From Phycisphaerales bacterium (GTDB taxonomy: Bacteria > Planctomycetota > Phycisphaerae > Phycisphaerales > UBA1924), in contig JADJMV010000018.1 of assembly GCA_016709445.1 (NCBI GenBank), positions 17,620-81,619 of the forward strand: a stretch of DNA of 64,000 bases, read 5' to 3'. Each line of letters opens with the position of its first letter. Position 1 is the first letter of the stretch. Of this stretch, positions 1 to 9,387 are shown piece after piece. Position numbers and translations under genes: made by a program. The notes beneath the pieces were generated by a model that saw nothing but the letters and a program-made list of their open reading frames with translations, was not told where the DNA came from and searched no databases.

Positions 1-45
1 GCACCCCACCGAGCCGGGTCGAGAACCCACGAAGCGCAGGACGGA

Positions 46-1863
46 TCAGGGCGTCTGGCTCCGAATCGCTTCGTCCAGCACCCGCCCGTCGCACCCCGAG
101 GGGAACTCGACGCCGAGCAGCAGGCTCACCGTCGGCGCGATGTCCGACGGCGCGGCTTGATTGCAATAGACACCGGCGCGGAGCACCGGCGGGTAGCACA
201 GGATCACGGGCACATGCGTGTCGTAGGCGTAGGGGGTGCCGTGCGTTGTCGCGTGCCCCGCAGAGGGCGGGTTCTCGAGGCAATCCTGCCGGGGGATGAT
301 GATGAGGTCCGGCGAGAGGCGCGGGTGCACGCCCTTGGCCAGGTGCCGGGCCAGGTCGGTGTCCCCGACCGCGCCCTCGAGGATCTGCGTCTTGCCGTAG
401 CAGGCGTAGACGCCGGGGAGCGCGCTGGCATTGACCGCATCGCACGCCGCCTGCTCGATCTCGCGCCGCGAACGGGCCGCGCCCCGGCCGATCGCCTCCG
501 CGATGGAGTTGGGATTGAGATAGACCGAGCCGTCGAGGTACGCGCCGGACTTGGCGAGGTTCTTCCCCTCCGGGTCCTCGGGGGCCGTGGCGAACCACGA
601 GCCCCCCGTCGCCTTGCCAAACCGGCCCGTCAAGGCGTCGGCGATGGTCGAGAGCACGTCGGCGATCTGGAGTCGTTCGGCCGAGAAGTCCAGCGGCTGC
701 CCCGCCACCTCCTCGGGAATCGGCGAAACGCCGTGGTCGGCGGTGAGCACGAAGAGCACGCTGTCCATCCCGCCGGGGACGTGGGTGCTCAGGTAGTTGA
801 GGAATCCCGACAACCCGCGGTCGGTCGCGAGGGTCATCTCCAGCACCTCGGGCGAGTAGGGCCCGAAGGCGTGCCCGATGTAGTCGTTGGGCGAGAGGTT
901 GATCGAGAGCAGGTCCGGCGTCTCGTCCTGGCCCATCTGCTCGGCCTCGATCGCCCGTTCGGCACTCGCGAACACGAAGTCGTTCGCGGCCGGCGTGAAG
1001 CAGAACGCGTGGAAGTTTGCCGCCGTCGGTTCGGATCCGATGTGGTGCGGGAAGGCGTCACCGAAGCCCTTGGGCACATCGGTCCCCACGTGCGCCGGGG
1101 GCGATGCGCGGTCGCCCAGCGTCTCTGCGGAGCTGATCGCCTCCCAGTCCGTTCCCAGTGCCCGGGCAGGAATTGCGTCCTTGTTCAGGCGATCGACCCA
1201 GTCGGGCAGTTGTCCGTCGCGGCAGAAGGCCGTGCTGCTGATCCACCGGCCCCCGGCCGTGTCGAACCACATCGAGAGGTCGGGCGCATGCCCCCCGAGC
1301 AGGATCGCCGCCCGGTCCTTGATCGCCAGGCTCACGGCCCTGGCCCGCCCCGCGGTCGCGAGCTTCAACTCATCGCCGACCGTGGTGGCCTGCAGATTGC
1401 CCGGTCCCATGGGCCTGGCCCTGCTCCCGGGCCCGGCTCCCACCACCTCGAACCGAGGATCATCGACGCAGTACACGGAGTGTCGCTCGCGGGTGTCCCA
1501 CCATTCGTTGCCCACGATGCCCGACTTGTAGGGGTGCGCTCCGGTCAGGATGACCGCGTGTCCCGGGCCCGTGAAGAGCGGGTAGTGCTCGTACTTCGCG
1601 CTCGCGAAGTACGCCCCGCGGGTCATGAGATACGAGAACCCTCCCAGCGTCTCTCCATCTTTCGCGGGCAGGAACAAGTCATGGAATCGGTACAGGTAAT
1701 CGCCGCGGAACTGGTCGATAGAGAGGACCACCGTGAGGCGCGGGGGCGGGCCCAAGGGCCACGGGGCGGGTTCGACGGGCTGAGCGAGGGCGGGCAGGGG
1801 TGACAGCACCGCGAGAGGCGCGACCCCCACGCATGCGAGCAACACCGATCGGCACTTGGACAT
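46..1863 (-). CDS. Secreted alkaline-phosphatase-superfamily phosphodiesterase/phosphatase
   Basis: 605-aa exported hydrolase of the alkaline phosphatase superfamily, closest in style to PafA-like phosphatases and type I phosphodiesterases. A signal peptide covers about residues 1-28, ending LPALAQ. The first metal ligand is the Asp in LSIDQFRGDY (about D50). The presumed nucleophile is Thr98 in LFTGPGHAVILTG. Later ligands fall in LTADHGVSP and GHATTHGTPYAYDTHVP. The start is supported by a GGAGG run a few bases upstream. It probably releases phosphate from organic phosphomonoesters or diesters in the periplasm. Monoesterase against diesterase activity cannot be decided from sequence. It stands alone, with gpsA upstream on the same strand across a 186-bp gap. 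Confidence 0.85.
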   Translation of the reverse strand: MSKCRSVLLACVGVAPLAVLSPLPALAQPVEPAPWPLGPPPRLTVVLSIDQFRGDYLYRFHDLFLPAKDGETLGGFSYLMTRGAYFASAKYEHYPLFTGPGHAVILTGAHPYKSGIVGNEWWDTRERHSVYCVDDPRFEVVGAGPGSRARPMGPGNLQATTVGDELKLATAGRARAVSLAIKDRAAILLGGHAPDLSMWFDTAGGRWISSTAFCRDGQLPDWVDRLNKDAIPARALGTDWEAISSAETLGDRASPPAHVGTDVPKGFGDAFPHHIGSEPTAANFHAFCFTPAANDFVFASAERAIEAEQMGQDETPDLLSINLSPNDYIGHAFGPYSPEVLEMTLATDRGLSGFLNYLSTHVPGGMDSVLFVLTADHGVSPIPEEVAGQPLDFSAERLQIADVLSTIADALTGRFGKATGGSWFATAPEDPEGKNLAKSGAYLDGSVYLNPNSIAEAIGRGAARSRREIEQAACDAVNASALPGVYACYGKTQILEGAVGDTDLARHLAKGVHPRLSPDLIIIPRQDCLENPPSAGHATTHGTPYAYDTHVPVILCYPPVLRAGVYCNQAAPSDIAPTVSLLLGVEFPSGCDGRVLDEAIRSQTP

Positions 1864-2011
1864 GAAACCCTCCGCGGGAACCCGCGTAGACGCCGCGAGT
1901 TCTCGAATTCCCCCTCAGCCGGAGCGTAGCGAGCGGGCTCAGTCTCCAGCGGCCAGGTCCCACCACCGCGCGTTAGGGTTGCGCGACGATTCCCGCCCCA
2001 CCCGCCGCCAA

Positions 2012-2046
2012 TCTGTCTCTTCGTCGCTTCATCTCTTCGTCTCTCC
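2012..2046 (-). repeat. Octamer tandem repeat (GAGACGAA type), locus 1
   Basis: Short array immediately 3' of the gpsA stop codon. On the gpsA strand it reads as imperfect 8-base units GAGACGAA, GAGATGAA and GCGACGAA after a G-rich leader. The same unit recurs at two other places in the window, each time just past the stop codon of a minus-strand gene. The rest of the 1864-2049 gap shows no gene. Confidence 0.7.
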
Positions 2047-2049
2047 CCC

Positions 2050-3102
2050 CTACCCCACCCGCTCCTGCTTCAGTTCCCGGCTCATCAGCCGCCCGATCGC
2101 CTGGATGGGATCAACTCCCCCGAAGAGCACCGCGTGGACGGCCTCGGTGATGGGCATCTCCACCCGATATTTCTTCGCCAGATCCATCACGCTCCGGGTC
2201 GTCGCCACGCCCTCGACGACGAAGGGCGACTCGGCGAGGTATTCCTCGAGCCTTCGCCCCTTGCCCAGCGCCTCGCCGCAGGAGCGGTTGCGCCCCTCGG
2301 GGCTGAAGCAACTGGTCGCCAAGTCCCCCACCCCCGCGATGCCGAAAAAGGTCTCGGAGCTCGCGCCCATTGCCGAGCCGAGGCGCGCGATCTCGGCGAG
2401 GCCCCTGGCCAGCAGGGCGCTCTTGGCGTTGTATCCCGCCTGCAGGCCGTCGAGAACCCCGGCCGCGATCGCGATCACGTTCTTGGTCGCCCCCGCCAGC
2501 TCCACCCCGAGGACATCCGGATTGGTGTAGACCCGCAGATAGCTCGTCGAGAAGCTCTGCTGCACCCGCTCGGCGAAGACCGGTTCGTCCCCCGCCGCGA
2601 TCATGGTGGCGGGAAGCCCGCGGGAAAGCTCTGCGGCGATTGTGGGCCCGCTCAAGACCGCGAGCGGCCGCGGGCGCGAATCCGGGTCGTCGCGCAGGGC
2701 ATCGGCGACGATCTGGGTGGGGCGGAGCAGCGTGTCGTTCTCGATCCCCTTGGCCACACTTACCACGCCGGCCCCGACCGGCACATGGGGCCGGAGGCGT
2801 TTCCAGGAATCCCGGGTGAACTGCACCGGGATCGCCGAGACGATGAGTTCGGCGCCGTCGAGCGCCTCGGCGTCGTCGAAACACACCTTGACGCTCCCGG
2901 GCAGGACAAACCCCTGGAGCCGGTGACTCCTCCGGGTCTGCGCCAGAGCTCCCGCCTCATCCAGGTTGTGCCCCCACATCCGAACGAGCGGTGTCGGACC
3001 GCGCTTGGAGGCGTCCGGCCCGGCGAGCAGCGAGGCACACACCAAGCCCATCTGGCCAAGACCGAGGATGCAGACGATCGGAGGGTGTTGGGGCTCTGCC
3101 AT
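2050..3102 (-). CDS. gpsA: Glycerol-3-phosphate dehydrogenase [NAD(P)+]
   Basis: 350-aa cytosolic enzyme reducing dihydroxyacetone phosphate to sn-glycerol 3-phosphate for phospholipid synthesis. The N-terminal Rossmann motif is ILGLGQMG. VLSGPTIAAELSRGLPA matches the conserved GpsA substrate/NAD region, and the helical C-terminal domain carries GATKNVIAIAAGV (catalytic Lys) and GVGDLATSCFS. The start at 3102 (MAEPQHPP) was chosen over an upstream in-frame ATG because GGAGA lies about 8 bases before it and the extension adds 27 unconserved residues. It is divergent from the P1B ATPase gene across about 190 bp. An octamer repeat array follows its stop codon. Confidence 0.93.
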   Translation of the reverse strand: MAEPQHPPIVCILGLGQMGLVCASLLAGPDASKRGPTPLVRMWGHNLDEAGALAQTRRSHRLQGFVLPGSVKVCFDDAEALDGAELIVSAIPVQFTRDSWKRLRPHVPVGAGVVSVAKGIENDTLLRPTQIVADALRDDPDSRPRPLAVLSGPTIAAELSRGLPATMIAAGDEPVFAERVQQSFSTSYLRVYTNPDVLGVELAGATKNVIAIAAGVLDGLQAGYNAKSALLARGLAEIARLGSAMGASSETFFGIAGVGDLATSCFSPEGRNRSCGEALGKGRRLEEYLAESPFVVEGVATTRSVMDLAKKYRVEMPITEAVHAVLFGGVDPIQAIGRLMSRELKQERVG

Positions 3103-3290
3103 GAGTGAGGTCTCCAGCGCGCCGGCGAACCGCGGGACGGGGCCTGCCGTAAGGTAGTCGCCCGGGGGTGGGCAGGGCGCCATACCATGCCCACCCTTGG
3201 GTCCGGTCCCAGTTCACAGGGACTCGCCCAGGACCGCCGAAGGGGCGTTCGCCCCGCATTTGAGCCCCGCACCCCAGGGAGCCCACGCCG

Positions 3291-5336
3291 ATGGCATCCG
3301 TCGCGCACCACCACCACGGCCACGACCACTCCCACGACCATCACGACCACGACGAGAGCCGCATCGTCGCATGCTCGCACGGCGACACGAGCGAGACCTG
3401 GATCGTGGCCTACTTCGTCGGCGGCATCCTCCTGCTCGCGACCCGCGCGGCCGACTGGCTCGGGGCCACCGATATCCACGTCGCCCAGATCCCGGCGGTC
3501 CTCGCTGCCGTGCTCCTCGCCTCGCCCCTCGTCTGGCAGGCTTGGAAGGAAGTCAAGCGGAACGCCGCCAGCAGTTCGACGCTGGCCGCCATCGCCATCA
3601 TCGCGGCCATCGCGGTCGGTAAGTACGAGACCGCCGGCTGGCTGGCCTTCATCCTCCTCGTCGCCGACGCGGTGCTCAACCGCACCGCATTCGGCGCACG
3701 TCGGGCGATCGAGGAGCTCATCGCCCTGACCCCCGACATCGCCCGCATCCTCGTTGATGGCCAGGAGCGCGAGGTCAGCCTCGGCGAGGTCAAGGTCGGC
3801 GACGTGGTCCGCGTCCGCCCGGGCGAGAATCTGCCGGTCGACGGCGTGGTCGTCACCGGCCGCTCCACCATCAACCAGGCCTCGCTCACGGGCGAGGCTG
3901 CGCCGGTCGAGGTCGAGGGCGGCGACGAGGTCTACGCCGGCACGACGAACCTCACCGGCTCGCTCGACCTGCGGGCCACGCTCGTCGGCGAGGACACGAC
4001 CATCGGCAAAGTGAGCCACCTCATCCGCGAGGCCGAGGAAACCCGCTCCCCCCGCCAGGCCCTGATCGAACAAGTCGCCCGCTTCTTCGTGCCCGTCGCC
4101 CTCTCCGTGGCGGGGGTCGTCTGGTTCGTCATGAGCCAGAACCCCGACAAGCAGGCGGACGCCACCCTCACCGCGATCACCGTCCTCATCGTCTGCTGCC
4201 CGGCCTCGCTCCTGCTCTCCAGCCCCAGCGCGACGGTCGCGGCCTTCGCCTCGGCCGCCCGGTTGGGCATCCTTATTAAGGAAGTGAACTACCTCGAGGC
4301 CGCCGCCTCGGTGGATGCCGTGGTGATGGACAAGACCGGCACCATCACGACCGGACGGTTCGAGGTCTCACGCCTGGCCCCCTCGAACGGGGTCGAGGGC
4401 GCCGAGCTGCTCCGCGCCGCCGCCAACGGCGAGCAGCACTCCAACCACCCCCTGGCCCAGTCGATCCTCCGCACGGCCCGCCAGGCGAAGATTGACGCGG
4501 ACGGCACCAACGAATACGAGGAGATCCACGGACGCGGCGTCCGAGCCCGCACCAGCATGGGAGAACTCTGCGTCGGCCGCGCAAGCTGGCTCCGAGAGAT
4601 CTCGCCGCAATCGGGCGCGGAGATCGCGGCCGTCGAGCAGAAGATCGAGGGTATGACCGGCGTCCACGTGCTTCGGGACGGCAAGTACCTTGGGGCGGTG
4701 GGACTGGAAGACAAGGTGAAGTCCGGCGTGGCGGGCATCATCAGCCACCTCCGCGACCTGGGCGTCCGGACGATCGCCATCTTTACCGGTGACCGCCTGA
4801 GCGTGGCCCGGCGCGTCGGACAGGCCGTCGGCGTCGACGCGATCGAGGCCGAGTGCCTGCCGGAGGAAAAGCACGAGCAGATCCGGCAGCTCAGCGCCCA
4901 GGGCTACCGCATCATGATGGTCGGTGACGGCATCAACGACGGCCCCTCCCTCGCGGCGGCCGATGTCGGTGTCGCCATGGGCCTCTCCGGCTCCGACATC
5001 GCAACCAATTCCGCCGGCGTCGCCCTCATGACCGACGACCTCAACCGCATCCCCTTCCTGATCGAACTCGCCCGTAAGGCGCGCGTCATCATCGGCCAGA
5101 ACATCGCCGCCTCCATCGTCATCGTGCTCATTGGCCTCGTCATCGCCGCCACCGGCATGCTCGAGGTCTGGCAGGCCGGCCTCTACCACTTCGCCGGCGA
5201 GATCTTCGTGCTCGCCAACAGCTTCCGGCTCTTCCGCTATGGCGAGAACTTCACCGACGCGGAAGAGGCTTCGAAGAAGCCGCAGTTTGTCCGTCGCGAG
5301 GCCAGCATCCGCGGCCTCGGGACCCAGGGGGCCTGA
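3291..5336 (+). CDS. Heavy-metal-translocating P1B-type ATPase with His-rich N-terminus
   Basis: 681-aa membrane metal pump. Residues 5-23 are a His/Asp-rich metal-binding stretch (HHHHGHDHSHDHHDHDE). The TGEAA actuator motif, the phosphorylation site DKTGT (D347), the HP motif (SNHPLA) and GDGINDGPSLAAADVGVAMG are all present. The TM4 metal-site motif is odd: Cys-Cys-Pro-Ala (about 302-305) instead of CPC or SPC. The last helix has HFAGEIFVLANSFRLFR instead of a standard P1B signature. The His-rich tail suggests Zn, Cd, Co or Ni, but the metal is not assignable. A GGGAG stretch precedes the start. Single gene, divergent from gpsA. Confidence 0.88.
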   Translation: MASVAHHHHGHDHSHDHHDHDESRIVACSHGDTSETWIVAYFVGGILLLATRAADWLGATDIHVAQIPAVLAAVLLASPLVWQAWKEVKRNAASSSTLAAIAIIAAIAVGKYETAGWLAFILLVADAVLNRTAFGARRAIEELIALTPDIARILVDGQEREVSLGEVKVGDVVRVRPGENLPVDGVVVTGRSTINQASLTGEAAPVEVEGGDEVYAGTTNLTGSLDLRATLVGEDTTIGKVSHLIREAEETRSPRQALIEQVARFFVPVALSVAGVVWFVMSQNPDKQADATLTAITVLIVCCPASLLLSSPSATVAAFASAARLGILIKEVNYLEAAASVDAVVMDKTGTITTGRFEVSRLAPSNGVEGAELLRAAANGEQHSNHPLAQSILRTARQAKIDADGTNEYEEIHGRGVRARTSMGELCVGRASWLREISPQSGAEIAAVEQKIEGMTGVHVLRDGKYLGAVGLEDKVKSGVAGIISHLRDLGVRTIAIFTGDRLSVARRVGQAVGVDAIEAECLPEEKHEQIRQLSAQGYRIMMVGDGINDGPSLAAADVGVAMGLSGSDIATNSAGVALMTDDLNRIPFLIELARKARVIIGQNIAASIVIVLIGLVIAATGMLEVWQAGLYHFAGEIFVLANSFRLFRYGENFTDAEEASKKPQFVRREASIRGLGTQGA

Positions 5337-5381
5337 ATCAGGCCCGTCGGGTCCTGCGGGCGGGGCGCGTAGAATGGGTAC

Positions 5382-5523
5382 TTGCCGGTGATACCACCGG
5401 CAATGACTCTGATTTCGGCTCGGAGGCGGTCGTCGGCCCGATGGTTCGCCAAGCGCCGAAAGCCTCTAAGGCCGATAAGGGGGAACAGAGATTTGTGCGG
5501 GTGGCCGCGCGCCTGTCGCGCGC
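5382..5523 (+). promoter_or_regulatory. Multi-hairpin leader upstream of gnd (possible structured RNA)
   Basis: The 217-base gap before gnd holds four regular inverted repeats. A 9-bp hairpin at 5382-5403 has arms TTGCCGGTG/CACCGGCAA and loop ATAC. A long stem pairs TTTCGGC (5413-5419) with GCCGAAA (5455-5461) and encloses a GGCG/CGCC stem (5425-5428 with 5447-5450). A small GCCT-CTA-AGGC hairpin lies at 5462-5472. A GCGCGC/GCGCGC hairpin lies at 5507-5523, 30 bases before the start codon. I do not recognise a riboswitch class. In a GC-rich genome some of this may be chance. Confidence 0.35.
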
Positions 5524-5553
5524 TGGAGGCCCGCGCCGGACTGGGAGAATCGG

Positions 5554-7113
5554 ATGGCCCCCATGCATGCCCCACCCCCCGGCTCGGCGGACGTGGGCGT
5601 CGTCGGTCTCGCCGTGATGGGCCAGAACCTGGCCCTGAATATCGCCGATCACGGCTTCGCGACGGCGGTCTACAACCGGACGACCAGCGTGACGGAGCAG
5701 ATGATCGCCGAGCACCCCACCGGCTCGTTCGGGCCGGGGCTGCGGGGGCGCGGGCCGGGCTCGCTCGTCCCCGCCGCCGAGCTGGCTGACTTCGTCAAGA
5801 GCCTGAAACGTCCGCGTGTGGCGGTCATCCTGGTCAAGGCCGGCAAGGCGACCGACGCGGTGATCGACGGCCTCGCCGAGCACATGGAGGCGGGCGACGT
5901 GATCGTCGACGGCGGGAACGCCCACTGGGCCGACACCGACCGGCGGGAGAAGGCGCTCAAGGCCAAGGGGCTGCTCTTCGTCGGCTCCGGCGTTTCCGGC
6001 GGAGAACTGGGCGCGAGGTTTGGGCCCAGCCTGATGCCCGGCGGCGATCGGGACGCCTGGAAGGCGCTCGAACCGGTCTGGACCGCCATCGCCGCCAAGG
6101 TTGATCCTTCGACGGGCAAGCCCATCGAGGGCGCTTCCGCCGGCAAACCCGTGGATGCTCCCAACGCCGAGCCGTGCACGGCCTACATGGGCCCAGGGGC
6201 CGCGGGCCACTTCGTCAAGATGGTCCACAACGGCATCGAATACGCCGACATGCAGCTCATCGCCGAGGCCTACAGCCTGCTCTCGGGCGTGCTCGCCATG
6301 GAGCCGGCCAGGATGTCCGAGACCTTCGCCGAGTGGAACACCGGCGAGCTCGACTCCTTCCTGATCGAGATCACCGCGGACATCCTGGGGCAGGCCGACC
6401 CGGTCACCGGGCGCCCGTTCGTCGATGTGGTGCTGGATGCCGCCGGGCAGAAGGGCACCGGCAAGTGGACGAGCGAGGCGGCGCTCGACCTCGGCGTCGC
6501 GGCACCGACCATCGCCGAGGCCGTTTTCGCGAGGGCGATCAGCGCCGCCAAGAGTGAGCGTGTCGCGGCGTCGAAGGTGCTGCGGGGTCCCATCGGGGCC
6601 GAGTTCAAGGGCGACAAGCGCCGGTTCGTCGAGTCGATCCGCAGGGCACTCTTCTGTTCCAAGGTGTGCGCCTACGCCCAGGGATTCTCGCTCATGGGGG
6701 AGGCCTCACGCCAATGGGGCTGGGACCTGCAGTTCTCCGCCATCGCCAGGATCTGGCGCGGCGGGTGCATCATCCGCGCGCGGCTGCTCCACCAGATCAT
6801 GGAGGCCTTTTCGCGGGACAACTCCCTCCCCAACCTGCTCATGGACCACCACCTCGGCGGGCAGGTCGGCGAGTGGCAGGCCTCCTGGCGAGAGGTCGTG
6901 GCCAACGCCGCGGCCATGGGGGTCTCCGCGCCCGCCTTCTCCAGCGCCCTGGCCTACTACGACTCCCTGCGGGCCGAACGCCTGAGCGCCAACCTCATCC
7001 AGGCCCAGCGCGACTACTTCGGGGCCCATACGTACGAGCGGGTCGACCAGCCCCGCGGCAAGTTCTTCCACCTCGACTGGCCCGATCCCAAGCGTCCGCA
7101 GCTGGAGGCGTAG
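5554..7113 (+). CDS. gnd: 6-phosphogluconate dehydrogenase, decarboxylating
   Basis: 519-aa enzyme of the oxidative pentose phosphate pathway: 6-phosphogluconate + NADP+ to ribulose 5-phosphate + CO2 + NADPH. The N-terminal Rossmann motif is GVVGLAVMGQNLALN. VDGGNAHWADTDRRE, GSGVSGGELGARFGPSLMPGG and the catalytic Lys/Asn motif HFVKMVHNGIEYADMQLIAEAY are typical of the long Gnd form. It is about 40 residues longer than usual (about 470-480). Most of the excess is an insertion around KVDPSTGKPIEGASAGKPVD just before the catalytic helix. GGGAGA sits about 5 bases before the ATG. The GNAT gene follows after 2 bases, so the two are probably co-transcribed. Confidence 0.95.
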   Translation: MAPMHAPPPGSADVGVVGLAVMGQNLALNIADHGFATAVYNRTTSVTEQMIAEHPTGSFGPGLRGRGPGSLVPAAELADFVKSLKRPRVAVILVKAGKATDAVIDGLAEHMEAGDVIVDGGNAHWADTDRREKALKAKGLLFVGSGVSGGELGARFGPSLMPGGDRDAWKALEPVWTAIAAKVDPSTGKPIEGASAGKPVDAPNAEPCTAYMGPGAAGHFVKMVHNGIEYADMQLIAEAYSLLSGVLAMEPARMSETFAEWNTGELDSFLIEITADILGQADPVTGRPFVDVVLDAAGQKGTGKWTSEAALDLGVAAPTIAEAVFARAISAAKSERVAASKVLRGPIGAEFKGDKRRFVESIRRALFCSKVCAYAQGFSLMGEASRQWGWDLQFSAIARIWRGGCIIRARLLHQIMEAFSRDNSLPNLLMDHHLGGQVGEWQASWREVVANAAAMGVSAPAFSSALAYYDSLRAERLSANLIQAQRDYFGAHTYERVDQPRGKFFHLDWPDPKRPQLEA

Positions 7114-7115
7114 CT

Positions 7116-7778
7116 ATGACGCAGCCTGGTGATCTCGGCGTCGCCAAGCCGCCGGTGGGAGTCCGTGAGACGATCGCGGAACTCAAGCCGATGCGGCCGC
7201 TGGAGGTGCTCCCCCCGGGCTCGCTCCGCACGGCCCGCCTGCACCTGCGCCCGCTCTGCGCGGGAGATCGGGGCGCATTCGTGCGGGCGATCCGTGAGAA
7301 CCGCGACCACCTCGATCGCTTCAGCGCCCTGCACATGCCGGGCGAGAATGACGACGAGCTGTTCGACCGCCAGCTCGGCCTCACGGTCGAGGGTGATCTG
7401 ACCGGTCGGGCATGGCGTCGCATGCTCGTGACGGAGGAGGGGGTGCTCCTCGGTGCATGCAATCTGAACGCGATCCGGCGCGGGCTTGCCTTCGAGGGGG
7501 ACGTGAACTGGTGGCTCGTCGCCGAGGCTCAGGGTCGCGGCTTCGCCACCGAGGCCCTTCGGGCCCTGCTCACCCACGCGTTCGGTGACCTGCCGGAGGG
7601 TCTGGGGCTCCACCGCGTGCTCGCGGGAATCCAGGCCGAGAATGAGGCGAGCCGACGCCTGGCCACCCGCGTTGGATTCCGCCCCGCCGGCCCGGAGCGG
7701 ACCTTCCTCCATGCGGGGGGAAAGTGGGACCTGCACGAGATGTGGGAGGCCTTCCCCGACACGTTCCGCCCCGAGTGA
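7116..7778 (+). CDS. GNAT-family N-acetyltransferase (RimJ/RimL-like)
   Basis: 220-aa acyltransferase. The core is recognisable from RTARLHLRPL through DVNWWLVAEAQGRGFATEALRALLTHAF, which carries the acetyl-CoA pyrophosphate loop Q/R-x-x-G-x-A. The ending LHRVLAGIQAENEASRRLATRVGFRP is typical of the RimJ/RimL subgroup that acetylates protein N-termini or small amines. The ATG at 7116 lies 2 bases after the gnd stop. The first 30 residues are unconserved in appearance. The acceptor substrate is unknown. Confidence 0.82.
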   Translation: MTQPGDLGVAKPPVGVRETIAELKPMRPLEVLPPGSLRTARLHLRPLCAGDRGAFVRAIRENRDHLDRFSALHMPGENDDELFDRQLGLTVEGDLTGRAWRRMLVTEEGVLLGACNLNAIRRGLAFEGDVNWWLVAEAQGRGFATEALRALLTHAFGDLPEGLGLHRVLAGIQAENEASRRLATRVGFRPAGPERTFLHAGGKWDLHEMWEAFPDTFRPE

Positions 7779-7807
7779 CCTCGCACCCGTCCCGCCATTC
7801 ACGCGGC

Positions 7808-9220
7808 TCAGGTCCGCAGGCCCCAGCCCTCACGCGGACGGGTGGCCTCCTCACCCCGGATGGTCATCCTCGCCCCCGCCGAGCGGAGCTGATCGAGCTG
7901 CCGGGCGCCGATGCGGGCCCGGATCGTCACCACGCCGTCGCCGTACGTCCGATCGACCACCTCCGCGCGGTTCTCGATCGTGTGAATGGTGCGGCTGTCG
8001 CCGAGCGGGATCGTGATATCGAGTTCGCGGATCTCTCCTCGGGCCGCCTGGCGGACCAGATCCGCGAGGGCGATGCCACCCCCGAGCAGGCCGCCGTCCT
8101 CACCGGGCAGAGCACTGATGGGGATGGCGTTCTCATGCTTTCCGAGCCAGACCAGCAACTCGGCGTTGTCGCGCAGGCGGTCGACCTTGTTGAGCAGGAG
8201 GATCCGCTCGGGCTCGGGCGCGGGCTCGGCCCCATCCTTGAGACGTCGCTCCGACTCCCGCACCTCGCGGAAGAGATCGTCGAGGGTCTCGTGGACCGTC
8301 TTCAGGTGCTGCTCGGCGGCCGCGTCGGCCACGTCGAGGACGATGAGCAGCAGGTCGGCGTGGGTCGCCTCCTCGAGGGTGGCGCGGAAGCTGGCGATGA
8401 GGTTGTGGGGCAGATCTCGCACAAATCCGACGGTGTCGGAGAGCATGACCTTGAGCCCGCCGCCGAGGTCCCAGTCCCTGGTTCGGGTCATGAGCGTGGC
8501 GAACAGCCGGTCGTCGGCGTACGCGCCGCCGGCCGTCAGCGTGTTGAACAGCGTGCTCTTGCCCGCGTTGGTGTATCCGACGATTCCGACGGTGTAGTGG
8601 TCCATCCGCCGGGCGCGGACCTCGCGGCGCTTGCGCGCCTGGATGCCCCTCAGCTCGGCCTGCAACGCCAGCTTGCGCTTCTGGACGAGGCGGCGGTCGA
8701 TCTCCAGCTGCTGCTCGCCGGGGCCGCGGGTGCCTACCCCGCCAGGCGAGCCGCCCACGATGCGCTCCAGGTGGTCCCACATGGCGCGCAGGCGCGGGTA
8801 GGTGTACTCGAGCTGCGCCAGTTCCACCTGGAGTTTGGCCTCGTGCGTGGTCGCGCGGCTTGCGAAGATGTCGAGGATCAGTTCCGATCGATCGAGCACC
8901 TTCCGCTCGGTGATCTCCTCGATCTTCGAGATCTGCCGCGGCGACAGGTCGTGATCAAAGATGATCACCGAAGCCTCCAGGCGGTCGCACAGGCCCTTGA
9001 GTTCTTCGACCTTGCCGCCGCCCATGTATGTCCCGGCGACCGGGCGATCGAGACGCTGGGTCATCTCGCCGACGACCACCGCCCCCGCCTGCTCGGCGAG
9101 GGCCCGCAGTTCGCCGAAGGGGTCGGCGGGGTCGTAGCGGCTGTCGGGCAGGCGCAGCGCCGCCACCACGGCCCGCTCCGCCTTCACATCAATGGTTTCA
9201 CGCTCGCGTTTGGTCGTCAT
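7808..9220 (-). CDS. hflX: GTPase HflX
   Basis: 470-aa ribosome-associated GTPase that splits stalled or stress-arrested ribosomes. The N-terminal HflX domain includes AGAVVVGEMTQRL and GGGKVEELKG. A coiled linker with the signature GPGEQQLEIDRRLVQKR follows. The G domain carries G1 GYTNAGKST, G3 DTVGF and G4 NKVD. The start at 9220 (MTTKRERETIDVKAERAVV) is preferred because the upstream in-frame extension is Arg/Gly-rich and unconserved; no strong Shine-Dalgarno is visible. It is divergent from the S41 protease gene, with 167 bp between starts, and convergent with the GNAT gene. Confidence 0.94.
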   Translation of the reverse strand: MTTKRERETIDVKAERAVVAALRLPDSRYDPADPFGELRALAEQAGAVVVGEMTQRLDRPVAGTYMGGGKVEELKGLCDRLEASVIIFDHDLSPRQISKIEEITERKVLDRSELILDIFASRATTHEAKLQVELAQLEYTYPRLRAMWDHLERIVGGSPGGVGTRGPGEQQLEIDRRLVQKRKLALQAELRGIQARKRREVRARRMDHYTVGIVGYTNAGKSTLFNTLTAGGAYADDRLFATLMTRTRDWDLGGGLKVMLSDTVGFVRDLPHNLIASFRATLEEATHADLLLIVLDVADAAAEQHLKTVHETLDDLFREVRESERRLKDGAEPAPEPERILLLNKVDRLRDNAELLVWLGKHENAIPISALPGEDGGLLGGGIALADLVRQAARGEIRELDITIPLGDSRTIHTIENRAEVVDRTYGDGVVTIRARIGARQLDQLRSAGARMTIRGEEATRPREGWGLRT

Positions 9221-9387
9221 AGGGGTGCGGAAGTCTACGGCCCCTGCACGAAGAAACCGTTGAAGTCCCCGAGGGGCCGATCCGGAGCGACCGGCCGACC
9301 GTACCATTGCCAGACGGGAGGCCGCGGGCACCGCGCGCCCACCCGGCCCGAGACCCGGCCCGAGACCCAGCCCAGACGAGGAACCCC

